Source of the DNA: Actinokineospora iranica
GTDB taxonomy: Bacteria > Actinomycetota > Actinomycetes > Mycobacteriales > Pseudonocardiaceae
Length of the DNA stretch: 64,000 nucleotides
Reading direction: 5' to 3'
NCBI RefSeq assembly: GCF_900101685.1
Contig: NZ_FMZZ01000007.1
Coordinates: 248,001 to 312,000, forward strand
The notes under the pieces are model-generated. The model saw only the letters and a list, made by a program, of their open reading frames with translations, did no database searches and had not been told where the DNA came from. A program made the position numbers and the translations under genes. Shown here in pieces: positions 1-9,423 of this stretch; within the stretch, counting starts at the first letter, position 1; each line of letters opens with the position of its first letter.

Positions 1-270
1 GTCGCAGAACACCACGTCGAGCATGGTGAAGTGGTGCCTGCGCCGCATCGGGTCGGTCTCGAACCGCCGGTGGAACTCCACCAGGTCCTGGAGAATGCCC
101 GCCCTGGTGCGCGCGGGCTCCCGGTCGGCGCTGTGCGCGAACACCGCGTCCTCGGTGAAGGTGTCCGCGTACGCGGCCAGGTCACGCGAGTCGAGCAGCC
201 GCATCTGCCGCGCGTAGTACTGCTGCACTTCGACATACAGGTCAGTGCGGATTCCGGTGGTCGTCGTCAT
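1..270 (-). CDS. SnoaL/NTF2-like protein (partial, C-terminus off the left edge)
   Basis: Ninety codons of a minus-strand frame starting at ATG 268-270 and still open at base 1. The N-terminus (MTTTTGIRTDLYVEVQQYYA) and the stretch containing YADTFTEDAVFAH have the helix-then-strand pattern of the NTF2-like fold, shared by SnoaL-type polyketide cyclases, limonene-epoxide-hydrolase-like proteins and ring-hydroxylating dioxygenase small subunits. In type II PKS clusters such proteins act as ring cyclases or hydroxylase partners. It is transcribed divergently from the ketoreductase, with paired SARP-type heptamers between the two, so it very likely belongs to the cluster. The exact reaction cannot be told from this fragment. 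Confidence 0.75.
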   Translation of the reverse strand, partial: MTTTTGIRTDLYVEVQQYYARQMRLLDSRDLAAYADTFTEDAVFAHSADREPARTRAGILQDLVEFHRRFETDPMRRRHHFTMLDVVFCD

Positions 271-320
271 GATGAGGCCCTTTCCGAGCGAAAGCCGTTG
301 GACCCACCGTGGCGCAGCGG

Positions 321-338
321 CCTCGAAGCTCGGTCGAA
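321..338 (-). promoter_or_regulatory. SARP-type heptamer pair facing the SnoaL-like gene
   Basis: Read on the minus strand, TTCGACC (338-332) and TTCGAGG (327-321) are separated by 4 bases, an 11-bp period. This is the direct-repeat layout bound by SARP activators of the ActII-ORF4/DnrI type. No convincing -10 follows at the expected distance, so the site is called from the repeats alone. Confidence 0.5.
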
Positions 339-363
339 CCGGGCCGGGTGGCCGCGCGGGCGG

Positions 364-396
364 TTCGACCGCGGTTCGAGCGGGCCCGCTTAGTTT
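364..396 (+). promoter_or_regulatory. SARP box and -10 upstream of the ketoreductase
   Basis: TTCGACC (364-370) and TTCGAGC (375-381) repeat with 11-bp period. Eight bases later comes the only AT-richer hexamer nearby (TTAGTT, 390-395), a plausible -10. A repeat ending about 8 bp upstream of the -10 is the known geometry of SARP-activated promoters. The SARP gene at 1962-2756 is the obvious candidate activator. Confidence 0.6.
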
Positions 397-436
397 CGGT
401 CGCCACAGGCACAAGGCCGGGGGAAATGGAGCAGTC

Positions 437-1219
437 ATGGCGGACACCCAACGCGTAGCGCTTGTCACAGGAGCCACCAGCGGAATGGGACTGGAAATCG
501 CGCGGAGCCTCGCGCTGGACGGGCACCAGGTGTTCCTCTGCGCACGCGACGCGAACGCGGTCGCGGCCACCGTGAAAGAACTCCAGCGCGCCGGACTGGA
601 CGTCGACGGGCAGGCCTGCGACGTGGTGTCGGTGGCCGACGTCGAGAGCCTGGTGCTGGCCTGCGTGGACCGGTTCGGCCCGATCGACATCCTGGTCAAC
701 AACGCGGGCCGCCCTGGCGGCGGCGCGACCGCCGAGATCGACGACGACCTGTGGCACGAGGTGATCAACACCAACCTGAACAGCGTCTTCCTGGTCACCA
801 AGCGGGTGCTCACCCTCGGCGGCATGAGCGCGAAGACCAGCGGCCGCATCATCAACATCGCCTCGACCGGCGGCAAGCAGGGCGTCGTGCACGCGGCGCC
901 GTACTCGGCGTCCAAGCACGGCGTCGTCGGCTTCACCAAGGCGCTCGGCCTCGAACTCGCCAAAACCGGGATCACCGTCAACGCGGTCTGCCCCGGGTTC
1001 GTGGAGACGCCGATGGCCGAGCGGGTGCGCGAGCACTACGGGCGGATCTGGGGAGTTGACGAGGCCGAGGCGCACGCCCGCATCACCGCCCGGGTCCCGA
1101 TCGGCCGCTATGTGGAGCCCCGCGAGGTGGCCGCGATGGTCCGCTACCTGGTCAGCGACGGCGCCGACGCGGTGACCGCCCAGGCGCTCAACGTCTGCGG
1201 CGGACTCGGGAACTACTGA
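437..1219 (+). CDS. ActIII-type polyketide ketoreductase (SDR)
   Basis: A 260-residue short-chain dehydrogenase/reductase. It begins MADTQRVALVTGATSGMGLE, so the NADPH-binding TGxxxGxG loop lies at about residues 10-18. NNAGRPGGG, INTNLNSVFLVTK, a serine in NIAST and the catalytic YSASKHG follow. The PGGG stretch and overall length match ketoreductases that reduce C-9 of the nascent poly-beta-ketone in type II PKS systems. A longer open frame reaches back to 245, but ATG 437, preceded by a GGAG-like site, gives the family N-terminus. The biotin carrier gene follows 20 bp downstream on the same strand. Expression is probably driven by the SARP box at 364-381. Confidence 0.92.
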   Translation: MADTQRVALVTGATSGMGLEIARSLALDGHQVFLCARDANAVAATVKELQRAGLDVDGQACDVVSVADVESLVLACVDRFGPIDILVNNAGRPGGGATAEIDDDLWHEVINTNLNSVFLVTKRVLTLGGMSAKTSGRIINIASTGGKQGVVHAAPYSASKHGVVGFTKALGLELAKTGITVNAVCPGFVETPMAERVREHYGRIWGVDEAEAHARITARVPIGRYVEPREVAAMVRYLVSDGADAVTAQALNVCGGLGNY

Positions 1220-1239
1220 GGCCACGGGGAGGCACCACG

Positions 1240-1329
1240 ATGAACGACAAACCGGCGATGAACGACAAACCGGCGATGAACGACAAACCGGCGACGAACG
1301 ACAAACCGGCGACGAACGACAAACCGGCG
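1240..1329 (+). repeat. Five tandem 18-bp units encoding (M/T)NDKPA
   Basis: Five almost identical 18-bp units, period 18, make the start of the biotin carrier gene. Units 1-3 begin ATG and units 4-5 begin ACG. A sixth, degenerate unit (ATGAACCAGCAACCGGTT) follows at 1330-1347. Near-identity suggests recent slippage expansion. Confidence 0.95.
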
Positions 1330-1848
1330 ATGAACCAGCAACCGGTTGACGCCGAGGGCGGTGCGGAAACCGATCTCGTCGCGGTCTCCCACGCGCTCGG
1401 CGTGGTCCGGGAGAACGCCCTGGAACTGCTGCGGGAGTTCCACAGCCCGCCCAGTTCGCTGCGCATCCAGGCCGCGGGCGTCACCGTGGAGGCCCGGTGG
1501 CCGGGCGTGGCCCGCGCCGTCGCGGCCGAGCCGCTGGTGGCCGACACCGGTCTGGCGGCGGCGAACGGCCACGCCGAGAACGGCGCGGCCGCTGCCCGGC
1601 GGGCAGGCCACGAGGTGCGCTCCCCTGCCGTCGGCGTCTTCCACGTCGCGCCCGAGCCGGGGGCCAAGCCGTTCGTCTCCGTCGGCGACACGGTCGCCGC
1701 GGGGGACCAGGTGGCCATCATCGAGGTCATGAAGCTGATGATCCCGGTCGAGGCGGACACCGCAGGGACCGTCACCGAGGTGCTCAAAGCCGACGGCGAG
1801 CCCGCCGAGTACGACGAGCCGCTGTTCGTCTTGGCACCCGCCGCTTAA
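1240..1848 (+). CDS. Acetyl-CoA carboxylase biotin carboxyl carrier protein (AccB-like)
   Basis: A 202-residue protein ending in a biotinyl domain. The biotin-attachment motif EVMKLM lies near residues 165-170, flanked by SVGDTVAAGDQVAIIE and a terminal YDEPLFVL strand. It carries carboxybiotin between the biotin carboxylase (6270-7664) and the carboxyltransferase (7679-9388), supplying malonyl-CoA for the type II PKS. The N-terminus is odd: five tandem copies of a six-residue unit (MNDKPA/TNDKPA) precede a variable linker, so three in-frame ATGs compete as starts. ATG 1240 is chosen because GGGGAGG sits at 1226-1232 with proper spacing. It is probably co-transcribed with the ketoreductase. 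Confidence 0.9.
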   Translation: MNDKPAMNDKPAMNDKPATNDKPATNDKPAMNQQPVDAEGGAETDLVAVSHALGVVRENALELLREFHSPPSSLRIQAAGVTVEARWPGVARAVAAEPLVADTGLAAANGHAENGAAAARRAGHEVRSPAVGVFHVAPEPGAKPFVSVGDTVAAGDQVAIIEVMKLMIPVEADTAGTVTEVLKADGEPAEYDEPLFVLAPAA

Positions 1849-1866
1849 GCCTTCCACCCAGGGGGA

Positions 1867-1909
1867 ATCGCCACCGTCCACCGAGGACAACTCGATGGAC
1901 GGTGGCGAT
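1867..1909. terminator. Inverted repeat between convergent biotin carrier and SARP genes
   Basis: ATCGCCACCGTCCA (1867-1880) pairs perfectly with 1896-1909 around a 15-base loop. It lies between two convergent stop codons and has no U-tract, as is usual for actinomycete terminators. It probably works in both directions. Confidence 0.6.
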
Positions 1910-1961
1910 CTAGTGCTGTGCCCCCCGGGAATCCGTCCGGCTCGCGCTAGACGGGATTCGG

Positions 1962-2756
1962 CTAGACCGGATTCGGCGTCCGCACGCTCCTGCCGTGCGC
2001 CAGCACCTCGTGGTGCAGGCGCTGCACCTCGGGGGCGGGCGCCACGCCCAGTTCCGCGTCGAGGACGCGCCAGAGCCGCTGGTACGCCTGCAACGCCTCC
2101 GCGCGCCTGCCGCACTTGTGCAGCACCTCGATGAGCTGCGAGTGGAACCCCTCGTTGAGCGGGTTGGCCGCGACCAGCGAGCGCAACTCGGGAACCAGCA
2201 CCTGGTAGCGGCCGAGGCGCTTGTTGGCCTCGACGTGGTGCGTGATCGCCGAAAGCCGCAATTCGTGCAGATAGGTGACGTGCGCGTCGAGCACGTCCCC
2301 GACCGGCATCCCCGCGAAGGGCGGGCCCTGCCACAGCGTCAGCGCCTCGGTCAACCGGTCGGCGGCCAGCTCGGCGTTCCCCGCGGACAAGCCCGCGATC
2401 CCCTGCTTGACCAGGCACTCGAAGACATTGGCGTCCACCGCGTCGTCGGGAACCGAGATCAGGTACCCGGGCGGTCTGGTGACCAGCAGCGACTCCGCGC
2501 ACGGCACGTGCAGGCTGCGGGCGAACATTTTCCGCGCGTGGTAGACGTAGGTCTGCAGAGTGGTGAGCGCGCTGCGCGGAACCCGGTCCCCCCAGAGTTC
2601 CTCGATGAGGGTGTCGACCCCCACCGTCTCGTTGTTGCGCGCCAGCAGAAGCGCGAGCACCTGGCCGGTCTTCGATTTCTTCACGAAGACTGAAGTGTCG
2701 TGGCCATGTGATATCTCGATTCGCCCGAGCACCTTGAACTGCATATTATGGATCAT
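1962..2756 (-). CDS. SARP-family pathway activator (winged helix + BTAD)
   Basis: A 264-residue protein. An OmpR-type winged-helix DNA-binding domain occupies about residues 1-100 (MQFKVLGRIEI, LALLLARNNETVGVDTLIEELWG, RPPGYLISV). A bacterial transcriptional activation domain follows to about 255 (ALTLWQGPPFAGM, HVEANKRLGRY, ALQAYQRLWRVLDAELGVAP). The length and two-domain plan are those of small SARPs such as ActII-ORF4, which switch on their own polyketide cluster. ATG 2756 has GGGGGA about 7 bases upstream; an internal ATG five codons later is possible. The heptamer repeats at 321-381 and 10633-10728 are its likely operators. Confidence 0.93.
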   Translation of the reverse strand: MIHNMQFKVLGRIEISHGHDTSVFVKKSKTGQVLALLLARNNETVGVDTLIEELWGDRVPRSALTTLQTYVYHARKMFARSLHVPCAESLLVTRPPGYLISVPDDAVDANVFECLVKQGIAGLSAGNAELAADRLTEALTLWQGPPFAGMPVGDVLDAHVTYLHELRLSAITHHVEANKRLGRYQVLVPELRSLVAANPLNEGFHSQLIEVLHKCGRRAEALQAYQRLWRVLDAELGVAPAPEVQRLHHEVLAHGRSVRTPNPV

Positions 2757-3054
2757 CTATTTCCCCCTGGTTTGGAGCGGCACGTCCCACGCTCGGCCCC
2801 CGCCGAGCCGGGCTCGACTCCCGAACCGTCCGGCCCCCCGGGATGTGCCCTCGCTGCGGTATTCTACCCCGGCGGTCGGGGCGGTGACGCGCATTAAGTG
2901 CGATGAGTTCGAGGGTGAAATACTCACCGTTCGGCTAGGTCGAAGTGCTCGAAAGAATAGGCCGCATCCACCCCCGGATAGGGCACGCTGGAGTGGCGCG
3001 CGGGACGCTCGGCGGGCGCGCGCCGCACACAATCGGCACGAGAGGGGTGGACGC
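2757..3054. other. Divergent promoter region between SARP and flavodoxin genes
   Basis: 298 bases with no gene. It holds two heptamer-like sequences (TTCGAGG 2908-2914 and TTCGGCT 2930-2936) 22 bp apart, i.e. two 11-bp turns, facing the flavodoxin gene. A further TCGAA pair at 2940-2953 has 9-bp spacing and does not fit the SARP rule. A GAGAGGGG ribosome site precedes ATG 3055. Confidence 0.4.
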
Positions 3055-3645
3055 ATGTCCGACAATTCGGTGACGGTCGCCGTCGCTTACCACAGTGGTT
3101 TCGGGCATACCGCCCGAATGGCGGACGCGGTGCGCGACGGGGCGGCGGAAGTCGCGGACACGGCAGCGGTCGTGATCGCGGTGGACACGATCACCGACGA
3201 GCAGTGGAACGTCCTGGACGCGGCCGAGGCGATCATCTTCGGGTCGCCGACCTACATGGGCGCGGCCAGCCCGGCGTTCCACACCTTCGCCTACGACTCC
3301 AGCAAGCGGTGGGTGGCCCAGGCCTGGGCGGGCAAGATCGCCGCCGGGTTCACCAACTCCGGCTCCAAGGGCGGGGACAAGCTGCACACCCTGCACTACT
3401 TCACGCTGCTCGCCGCCCAGCACGGGATGCACTGGGTGAACCTGGGCCTGATGCCCGGCTGGAACACCAGCACCGCGTCGGAGAACGACCTCAACCGCCT
3501 CGGCGTCTGGCTCGGCGCGACCGCCCAGTCCAACGGCGACGAGGGCCCGGAGCTGGTCCACAAGTCCGACCTGCTCACCGCGGCGCACCTGGGCAAGCGG
3601 GTGGCCGAGCACGCCCACCTGCTCCGCAGGGGCCGGGTGCGGTGA
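3055..3645 (+). CDS. Flavodoxin-fold FMN protein / NAD(P)H:quinone reductase-like
   Basis: A 196-residue flavodoxin-fold protein. YHSGFGHTARMADAV near residue 12 corresponds to the FMN phosphate-binding loop. GSPTYMGAASPAF near residue 62 is the second flavin loop. KIAAGFTNSGSKGGDKLHTL near residue 93 matches the third flavin-contact segment of WrbA-like quinone reductases. It could reduce quinone intermediates or feed electrons to a pathway oxygenase. The start at ATG 3055 has a strong GAGAGGGG site; the longer open frame back to 2560 lacks coding character. It diverges from the SARP gene, which suggests membership in the aromatic cluster. Confidence 0.8.
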   Translation: MSDNSVTVAVAYHSGFGHTARMADAVRDGAAEVADTAAVVIAVDTITDEQWNVLDAAEAIIFGSPTYMGAASPAFHTFAYDSSKRWVAQAWAGKIAAGFTNSGSKGGDKLHTLHYFTLLAAQHGMHWVNLGLMPGWNTSTASENDLNRLGVWLGATAQSNGDEGPELVHKSDLLTAAHLGKRVAEHAHLLRRGRVR

Positions 3646-3819
3646 ACCGCGGGCGGCCGGGCGCGGTGTTCCGCCGGTGGCGGGGCACGGCTCTTGCCGC
3701 GCCCGAAATGCCTGCCCGTGACCGGGAATGGCGGTTGGCGGGCGCGTCGCGCGGGGGGCTTCGTGCGCGCGCGGAGCCCAACGGCACATCTCGCGCCGTC
3801 GCCTGACCAACCTGGGGGT

Positions 3820-3850
3820 GACCCCGGCCGGGGACGACCCGGCCGGGGTC
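3820..3850. terminator. Bidirectional hairpin between flavodoxin and hydrolase genes
   Basis: GACCCCGGCCGGG (3820-3832) and its exact complement (3838-3850) flank a 5-base loop between convergent genes. The stem is very stable, without a T-run. The rest of 3646-3890 shows nothing else recognisable. Confidence 0.6.
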
Positions 3851-3890
3851 CGCTTCGGGCGGCCCCGGAGTGCCCGGCGTGCGGTTTTCC

Positions 3891-4811
3891 TCAGCCGACC
3901 AGGCGCCTGCGCAGCACGTCGAGCTGGTCGGCGACCATGCGTTGCGACACCGCGGCGTGCGCGACGCCGATCGAGGCGTGGAACGTGCCGGGGTAGTGCG
4001 CCACCTCGGTCGGCACGCCCGCCTGGATCAGCCGGTGGGCATAGGACAGGCCCTCGTCGCGCAGCGGGTCGAACTCGCACGCGGTGACGAACGCGGGTGG
4101 CAGTCCACTCAGGTCGGTCGCCCGCGCGGGCGCCGCGTACGGCGACACCGCCCCGCCGGACCCGCGCAGGTAGTGCTTCCAGCTCAGCGCCAGGTTGCCC
4201 CGGTCGAGCATCGGCGTGTCCACGAACGCCCGCGCCGACACCGTCTCCATGCGGTCGTCCAGCTCGGGGAACAGCAGGCACTGGAAGCGCACCGGCGGCC
4301 CGCCGCGGTCGCGGGCCAGCAGCGCCAGCGCCGCGGCCAGCCCGCCGCCCGCGCTGAGCCCGCCCACGCCGACGCGCCGGGGGTCGACGCCCAGCTCGGC
4401 GGCGTTGTCCACGGTCCACTCCAGTGCCGCGTAGCAGTCGTCCAGCCCGGCCGGGAACGGGTGCTCCGGCGCGAGGCGGTAGTCCGGGGAGACCACCAGG
4501 ACGCCGAGCAGGTCGGCGATCCGCAGCGATGACGTGCGCGCGGTGTCCAGGTCGCCGGTCACGAACCCGCCCCAGTGCGGGTAGACGAGCGCGGGCAGCG
4601 GCCAGTAGCGCCGCTCCGGCTGGTAGAGCCGCACGGTCACCGACCCGGGAATCACCCGGTCGGTGACCGAGACCGGCCCGCGCGGCTGGTAGGCGGGCTG
4701 GCCTGCCATTACCGCGCGCAGCGTCGCCCGCGCCGTCTCGGGGTCGCCGTAGTCGATCGGCGCCATCCTCGGGGCGAACGGGGCCAGCTCGGGGTCGAAC
4801 GCGTACGTCAT
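3891..4811 (-). CDS. Alpha/beta hydrolase (HSL-like esterase/lipase family)
   Basis: A 306-residue hydrolase of the hormone-sensitive-lipase type. YPHWGGFVTGD near residue 75 is the oxyanion-hole region; the usual HGGG is altered to HWGG. The nucleophile elbow is GLSAGG, the acid is probably in CEFDPLRDEG, and the histidine is in YPGTFHAS. Such enzymes act on small esters or lactones; in aromatic polyketide clusters they may release or hydrolyse late intermediates. ATG 4811 overlaps the TGA of the upstream lipocalin-like gene by four bases (ATGA), so translation is coupled. It is the last gene of the run from the carboxyltransferase downward. Confidence 0.85.
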   Translation of the reverse strand: MTYAFDPELAPFAPRMAPIDYGDPETARATLRAVMAGQPAYQPRGPVSVTDRVIPGSVTVRLYQPERRYWPLPALVYPHWGGFVTGDLDTARTSSLRIADLLGVLVVSPDYRLAPEHPFPAGLDDCYAALEWTVDNAAELGVDPRRVGVGGLSAGGGLAAALALLARDRGGPPVRFQCLLFPELDDRMETVSARAFVDTPMLDRGNLALSWKHYLRGSGGAVSPYAAPARATDLSGLPPAFVTACEFDPLRDEGLSYAHRLIQAGVPTEVAHYPGTFHASIGVAHAAVSQRMVADQLDVLRRRLVG

Positions 4812-5191
4812 GCCGGACCTCTCTCGGTTGTCCGCCGCCAGCTCAGGACCCGCCGCTGGGGACCGCCGGGCAGCAGCGCCACCCCGCTCAGGGTGAGCCG
4901 GTCCCCGTCCAGCGCGAGGTCGCGGACCTGCCGCGTGCCGACCATGTGCGGGTGGGAGCTGACCGCGACCTCGTGCGCCACCTTTCCGTCGGCCAGCGAC
5001 CAAGTGCCCGCGTAGCCCATGAACCCGTGTGGCTCGGCGCGCATCATGCTCACCGACATGAGCCCGCTGGCGTGGTAGAGCAGCAGCCCGTCGGGGTCGT
5101 CGCCCAGCGGGCCGGTGTTCGGCACGCCGTCGGCGTCCACGTCGTGGTAGGAGACCAGCCGCCACCCGCCGACCAGGTCGCCGGGGGTCAT
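4808..5191 (-). CDS. Lipocalin-like domain protein
   Basis: A 127-residue protein beginning MTPGDLVGGWRLVSYHDVDA. The start GxWxLVSY and later segments such as GLLLYHASGLMSVSMM and FMGYAGTWSL resemble lipocalin-like (DUF1348/Lipocalin_5-type) small beta-barrels. Such proteins accompany secondary-metabolite genes, where binding or isomerising a hydrophobic intermediate has been suggested; the role here is unknown. Both ends overlap neighbours by ATGA (5188-5191 and 4808-4811), placing it tightly in one operon with the DUF6081-like gene and the hydrolase. Confidence 0.7.
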   Translation of the reverse strand: MTPGDLVGGWRLVSYHDVDADGVPNTGPLGDDPDGLLLYHASGLMSVSMMRAEPHGFMGYAGTWSLADGKVAHEVAVSSHPHMVGTRQVRDLALDGDRLTLSGVALLPGGPQRRVLSWRRTTERGPA

Positions 5192-6269
5192 GGCCTGCTC
5201 GGCAGGCTCGACACGACCATGCGCGACATGGTGAACGCGGCGCCCTGCCCGAACAGCCGGTTCGACGCCAGGCTCGCGTCGTCGAGGAAGCGCTGCGGCG
5301 TCGGCGCGCCCGCGAGCGGGTCGAAGTAGTGGTTCGCCGCCGGGGTCAGCCGCACCAGGCCGGTGCCAGAGCGGCCGGGCAGCGCGCCGTCGAGGATCGT
5401 GAACATGCCCATCCCGCAGGTGAGCTGGCGCGGCGCGACCCGCTCCTCGACTCCGCCGTGGTCGAGCATCAGGTGCTCGCGGCCGGGCAGCCGCAGGCCG
5501 ATCTTGTCGACCCGGAAGACCTCGCGGCCGTCGAGCACCCACCTGGCCACGCCCGCGGCCCGGTCGTAGGCGATGGTGAACTCGTGCTCCTGGCCGGGGA
5601 CGCGGCGCGCGACCGGGACCGTGTGGAGGAAGGCCGCGTAGTCGTGGTCGGGCGTGCGCAGGTGCGGCAGGCGCTCGTAGAAGGCGTAGACCCGCTCGTT
5701 GGTGACGAAGAAGTCGAAGACGACGTCGGTCTCCGGGTCCTGCACCGGCATCCCGACCGAGGCCAGCCGCAGGTCGTCGGCGTGGTCGGCGACCTGCCCG
5801 CCGAACGGGTGCGCCGCGGTGCCGTAGGACCGGCCGGAGATCGTGGCCGAGCAGGACAGCTCCTGCCCGGGAACGGCGTCGAACCCCGCGAATCCGGTGG
5901 TGGCCTGGTGGTTGGTGTAGGCCAGCCACTTGACGTGGTCGAGCCCGCCGGGCAGGCCACTGGGGTCGGCCTGGCCCAGCGTCTTGGTGAAGGCGGGCTG
6001 CCCGGTGTGCGGGTTCGCCCCGGGCGCGGCCACCCGCAGCCCGCGGCGCGAGGTCGAGACCCGGCCGTCGTCGGCGACGAACGGGCCGATCGCCAGGTAG
6101 GACCACTTCGCGTCCGGGCCGGTCGCGGAGAACCCGGCGGAGAAGTCGTCCCACACGATCCGGTACGGCTTGGGTGTCCTCGGCCCGTCCGCCGCCGAGG
6201 TGGCGGGCGGGATCGCCGCGCCCAGCGCGACGGCCAGCCCGGCCGCGGTGAGCGCGCGTTTCGTGAGTC

Positions 6270-6273
<4 letters not shown>
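5188..6273 (-). CDS. Secreted DUF6081-like protein
   Basis: A 361-residue protein with a clear export signal: MRLTKRALTAAGLAVALG, then an Ala-rich stretch ending near TSAAD (about residues 26-29). The mature part begins YRIVWDDFSAGFS and reads like a concanavalin/jelly-roll type beta protein (WSYLAIGPFVADDGRVST, FDAVPGQELSCSATISG, WVLDGREVFRVD). I believe it matches the uncharacterised DUF6081 family, found next to type II PKS genes; that identification is from memory. It overlaps the biotin carboxylase stop by four bases (6270-6273). An extracytoplasmic protein inside a carboxylase operon is curious; export-linked tailoring or self-protection are guesses. Confidence 0.75.
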
Positions 6274-7664
<1,391 letters not shown>

Positions 7665-7678
7665 ACGGATTCCTCAGC

Positions 7679-9388
7679 TCAGGCGGATCGGCGTTCGCGG
7701 ATGGCGAGCAGCTCGGCCTCGACGGTGATGGCCGCGCCGAACTGGCGGAAGCGGGCCCGCCGGTCCGCGCTCAGCTCGCACCCGGTCAGGGCGGACAACC
7801 GGCCGAGCTCGCCGAGCACGGCGGCGCGGAGCAGGTCCGCTGCGCGCACCGGGTCGGCGCCGACCCCGCCGGGGGGCTCGGGCAGCACCCCGTCGGCCAC
7901 GCCCAGCCGCAGCAGCTCCCGGGAGTTGAGCCGCAGCGCCTGCGCCGCGCGCGGGGCGGCGGCCGGGTCCTTCCAGATGATCGCCGCGCACCCCTCCGGG
8001 CTGATCACCGAGTACACGCTGTCGGAGAACATCAGCACCCGGTTCGCCACCGCGAGCGCCAGCGCCCCGCCGCTGCCGCCCTCTCCGATGATCACGCTGA
8101 CCACCGGCACCGACAGCGTCGCCATCAGCCGCAGGTTCTCCGCGATGGCCACCGCCTGCCCGCGCTCCTCGGCGTCCGCGCCGGGGAACGCGCCCGGGGT
8201 GTCCACCAGCGTCACGATCGGCAGCCCGAGCTTGTCGGCCAGCCGCATCAGCCGGGCCGACTTGCGGTAGCCCGCAGGCGATGCCATGCCGAAGTCGCGC
8301 TGCACCAATTCGGCCGGGGTGTGGCCCTTCTGCGTGGCCAGCACCAGCACCGGCCTGCCGCCGAGCCGGGCCAGGCCGCCGACCAGCGCCCGGCACTCCC
8401 CGGACACCCGGTCGCCGTGCAGCTCCTGGAAATCGGTGAACGCGAGCCCGAGGTAGTCCAGCGCGGTGGGCCTGCGCAGGTCGCGCGCCTTGGCCACCTG
8501 GCTCCACGGGTCGCTCTCCGGCAGCCGCTCCGGGTCGGTGACCACAACGGACTCGACGGACTCGACGTCGATTTCCTTGGGGCAGGCCGTGCCGGTGCGC
8601 AGCAGCTTGCCCAGCTCGGCGCGCAGCCGCGACCTGGGCACGATCATGTCGAGGAAGCCGCGCGCCAGCAGGAACTCCGCGGTCTGGAAGTCCGGCGGGA
8701 GCACCTGGTGGATGGTCTGCTCGATCACCCGGCGGCCCGCGAACCCCAGCCGCGCGCCCGGCTCGGCGATGAGCACGTCGGCCAGCGTCGCGAACGAGGC
8801 CGCCACCCCGCCGAAGGTCGGGTCGGTGATGACCGAGACCGACAGCACGCCCGCCTTGTCCAGTTCGGCCAGCGCCGCGCTCGTCTTCGCCATCTGCATC
8901 AGCGAGAGCGCGCCCTCCTGCATCCGCGCGCCGCCGGACGAGGTCACCAGCACCAGCGGCGTGCGCTCGGCGATGGCGGTCTCGATCGCCAGGGTGATCA
9001 GCTCGCCGACGGCGACGCCGAGACTGCCGCCGAGGAAGCGGAAATCCAGCACCGCGATGATCGCCGGTGAGTCCTCTATGGACGCCCGCGCGCACAGCAC
9101 CGCCTCCCGCATCCCGGTCCGCGCCTGGGCTTTGGCGAGCCGGTCCGGGTAGGCGACGGTGTCGGTGAACTCCAGCGGGTCGGGATTGCGCACGTCGAAG
9201 GACAGCAGCTCGTACCGGCCGCCGTCGGCGAGCTGTTCGAGCCGTTCGCGGGCCGACACCGGCCGGTGCAGCCCGCATTCCGGGCACACGTGCAGGTTCC
9301 TGGCCATCCGTTTGCCGTAGACCGCCGCTCGGCAGCCGGAGCACAGGACCCAGTCCGCCTCGGTCGCCCGGTCCGTGGTCAGCGTCAT
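7679..9388 (-). CDS. Acetyl-CoA carboxylase carboxyltransferase, fused beta-alpha subunits
   Basis: A 569-residue fusion. The first half is the AccD-like beta part with a zinc site (CSGC at about 15-18 and CPEC at about 34-37) and crotonase-fold signatures [12 protein letters not shown] and [16 protein letters not shown]. The second half, from about residue 300, is AccA-like ([47 protein letters not shown]). It transfers the carboxyl from biotin to acetyl-CoA. The start is ATG 9388 with a GGGGGGAA ribosome site; the long open frame to 10942 is read-through of the next gene. Fused AccDA proteins are frequent in actinomycete type II PKS clusters. Confidence 0.95.
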   Translation of the reverse strand: MTLTTDRATEADWVLCSGCRAAVYGKRMARNLHVCPECGLHRPVSARERLEQLADGGRYELLSFDVRNPDPLEFTDTVAYPDRLAKAQARTGMREAVLCARASIEDSPAIIAVLDFRFLGGSLGVAVGELITLAIETAIAERTPLVLVTSSGGARMQEGALSLMQMAKTSAALAELDKAGVLSVSVITDPTFGGVAASFATLADVLIAEPGARLGFAGRRVIEQTIHQVLPPDFQTAEFLLARGFLDMIVPRSRLRAELGKLLRTGTACPKEIDVESVESVVVTDPERLPESDPWSQVAKARDLRRPTALDYLGLAFTDFQELHGDRVSGECRALVGGLARLGGRPVLVLATQKGHTPAELVQRDFGMASPAGYRKSARLMRLADKLGLPIVTLVDTPGAFPGADAEERGQAVAIAENLRLMATLSVPVVSVIIGEGGSGGALALAVANRVLMFSDSVYSVISPEGCAAIIWKDPAAAPRAAQALRLNSRELLRLGVADGVLPEPPGGVGADPVRAADLLRAAVLGELGRLSALTGCELSADRRARFRQFGAAITVEAELLAIRERRSA

Positions 9389-9423
9389 CGTGTTCCCCCC
9401 GGTGGTCGGATGGTTTGGGCGGC

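Noticed and set aside
245-436. Extended N-terminus of the ketoreductase from 245
   Set aside because: The added 64 residues have no family homology and run across the SARP heptamers and the promoter; ATG 437 gives the standard N-terminus.
242-1225. A 327-codon minus-strand frame opposite the ketoreductase
   Set aside because: No recognisable motif; the plus strand encodes a full SDR enzyme. Typical high-GC antisense shadow.
2939-2954. TCGAA repeat as an additional SARP box upstream of the flavodoxin gene
   Set aside because: The spacing is 9 bp, not 11 or 22, so it does not meet the rule satisfied by the other sites; only the 2908/2930 pair was kept as weak.
2560-3054. Upstream extension of the flavodoxin frame from 2560
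   Set aside because: It overlaps the SARP gene start and has no family residues; ATG 3055 has a strong ribosome site.
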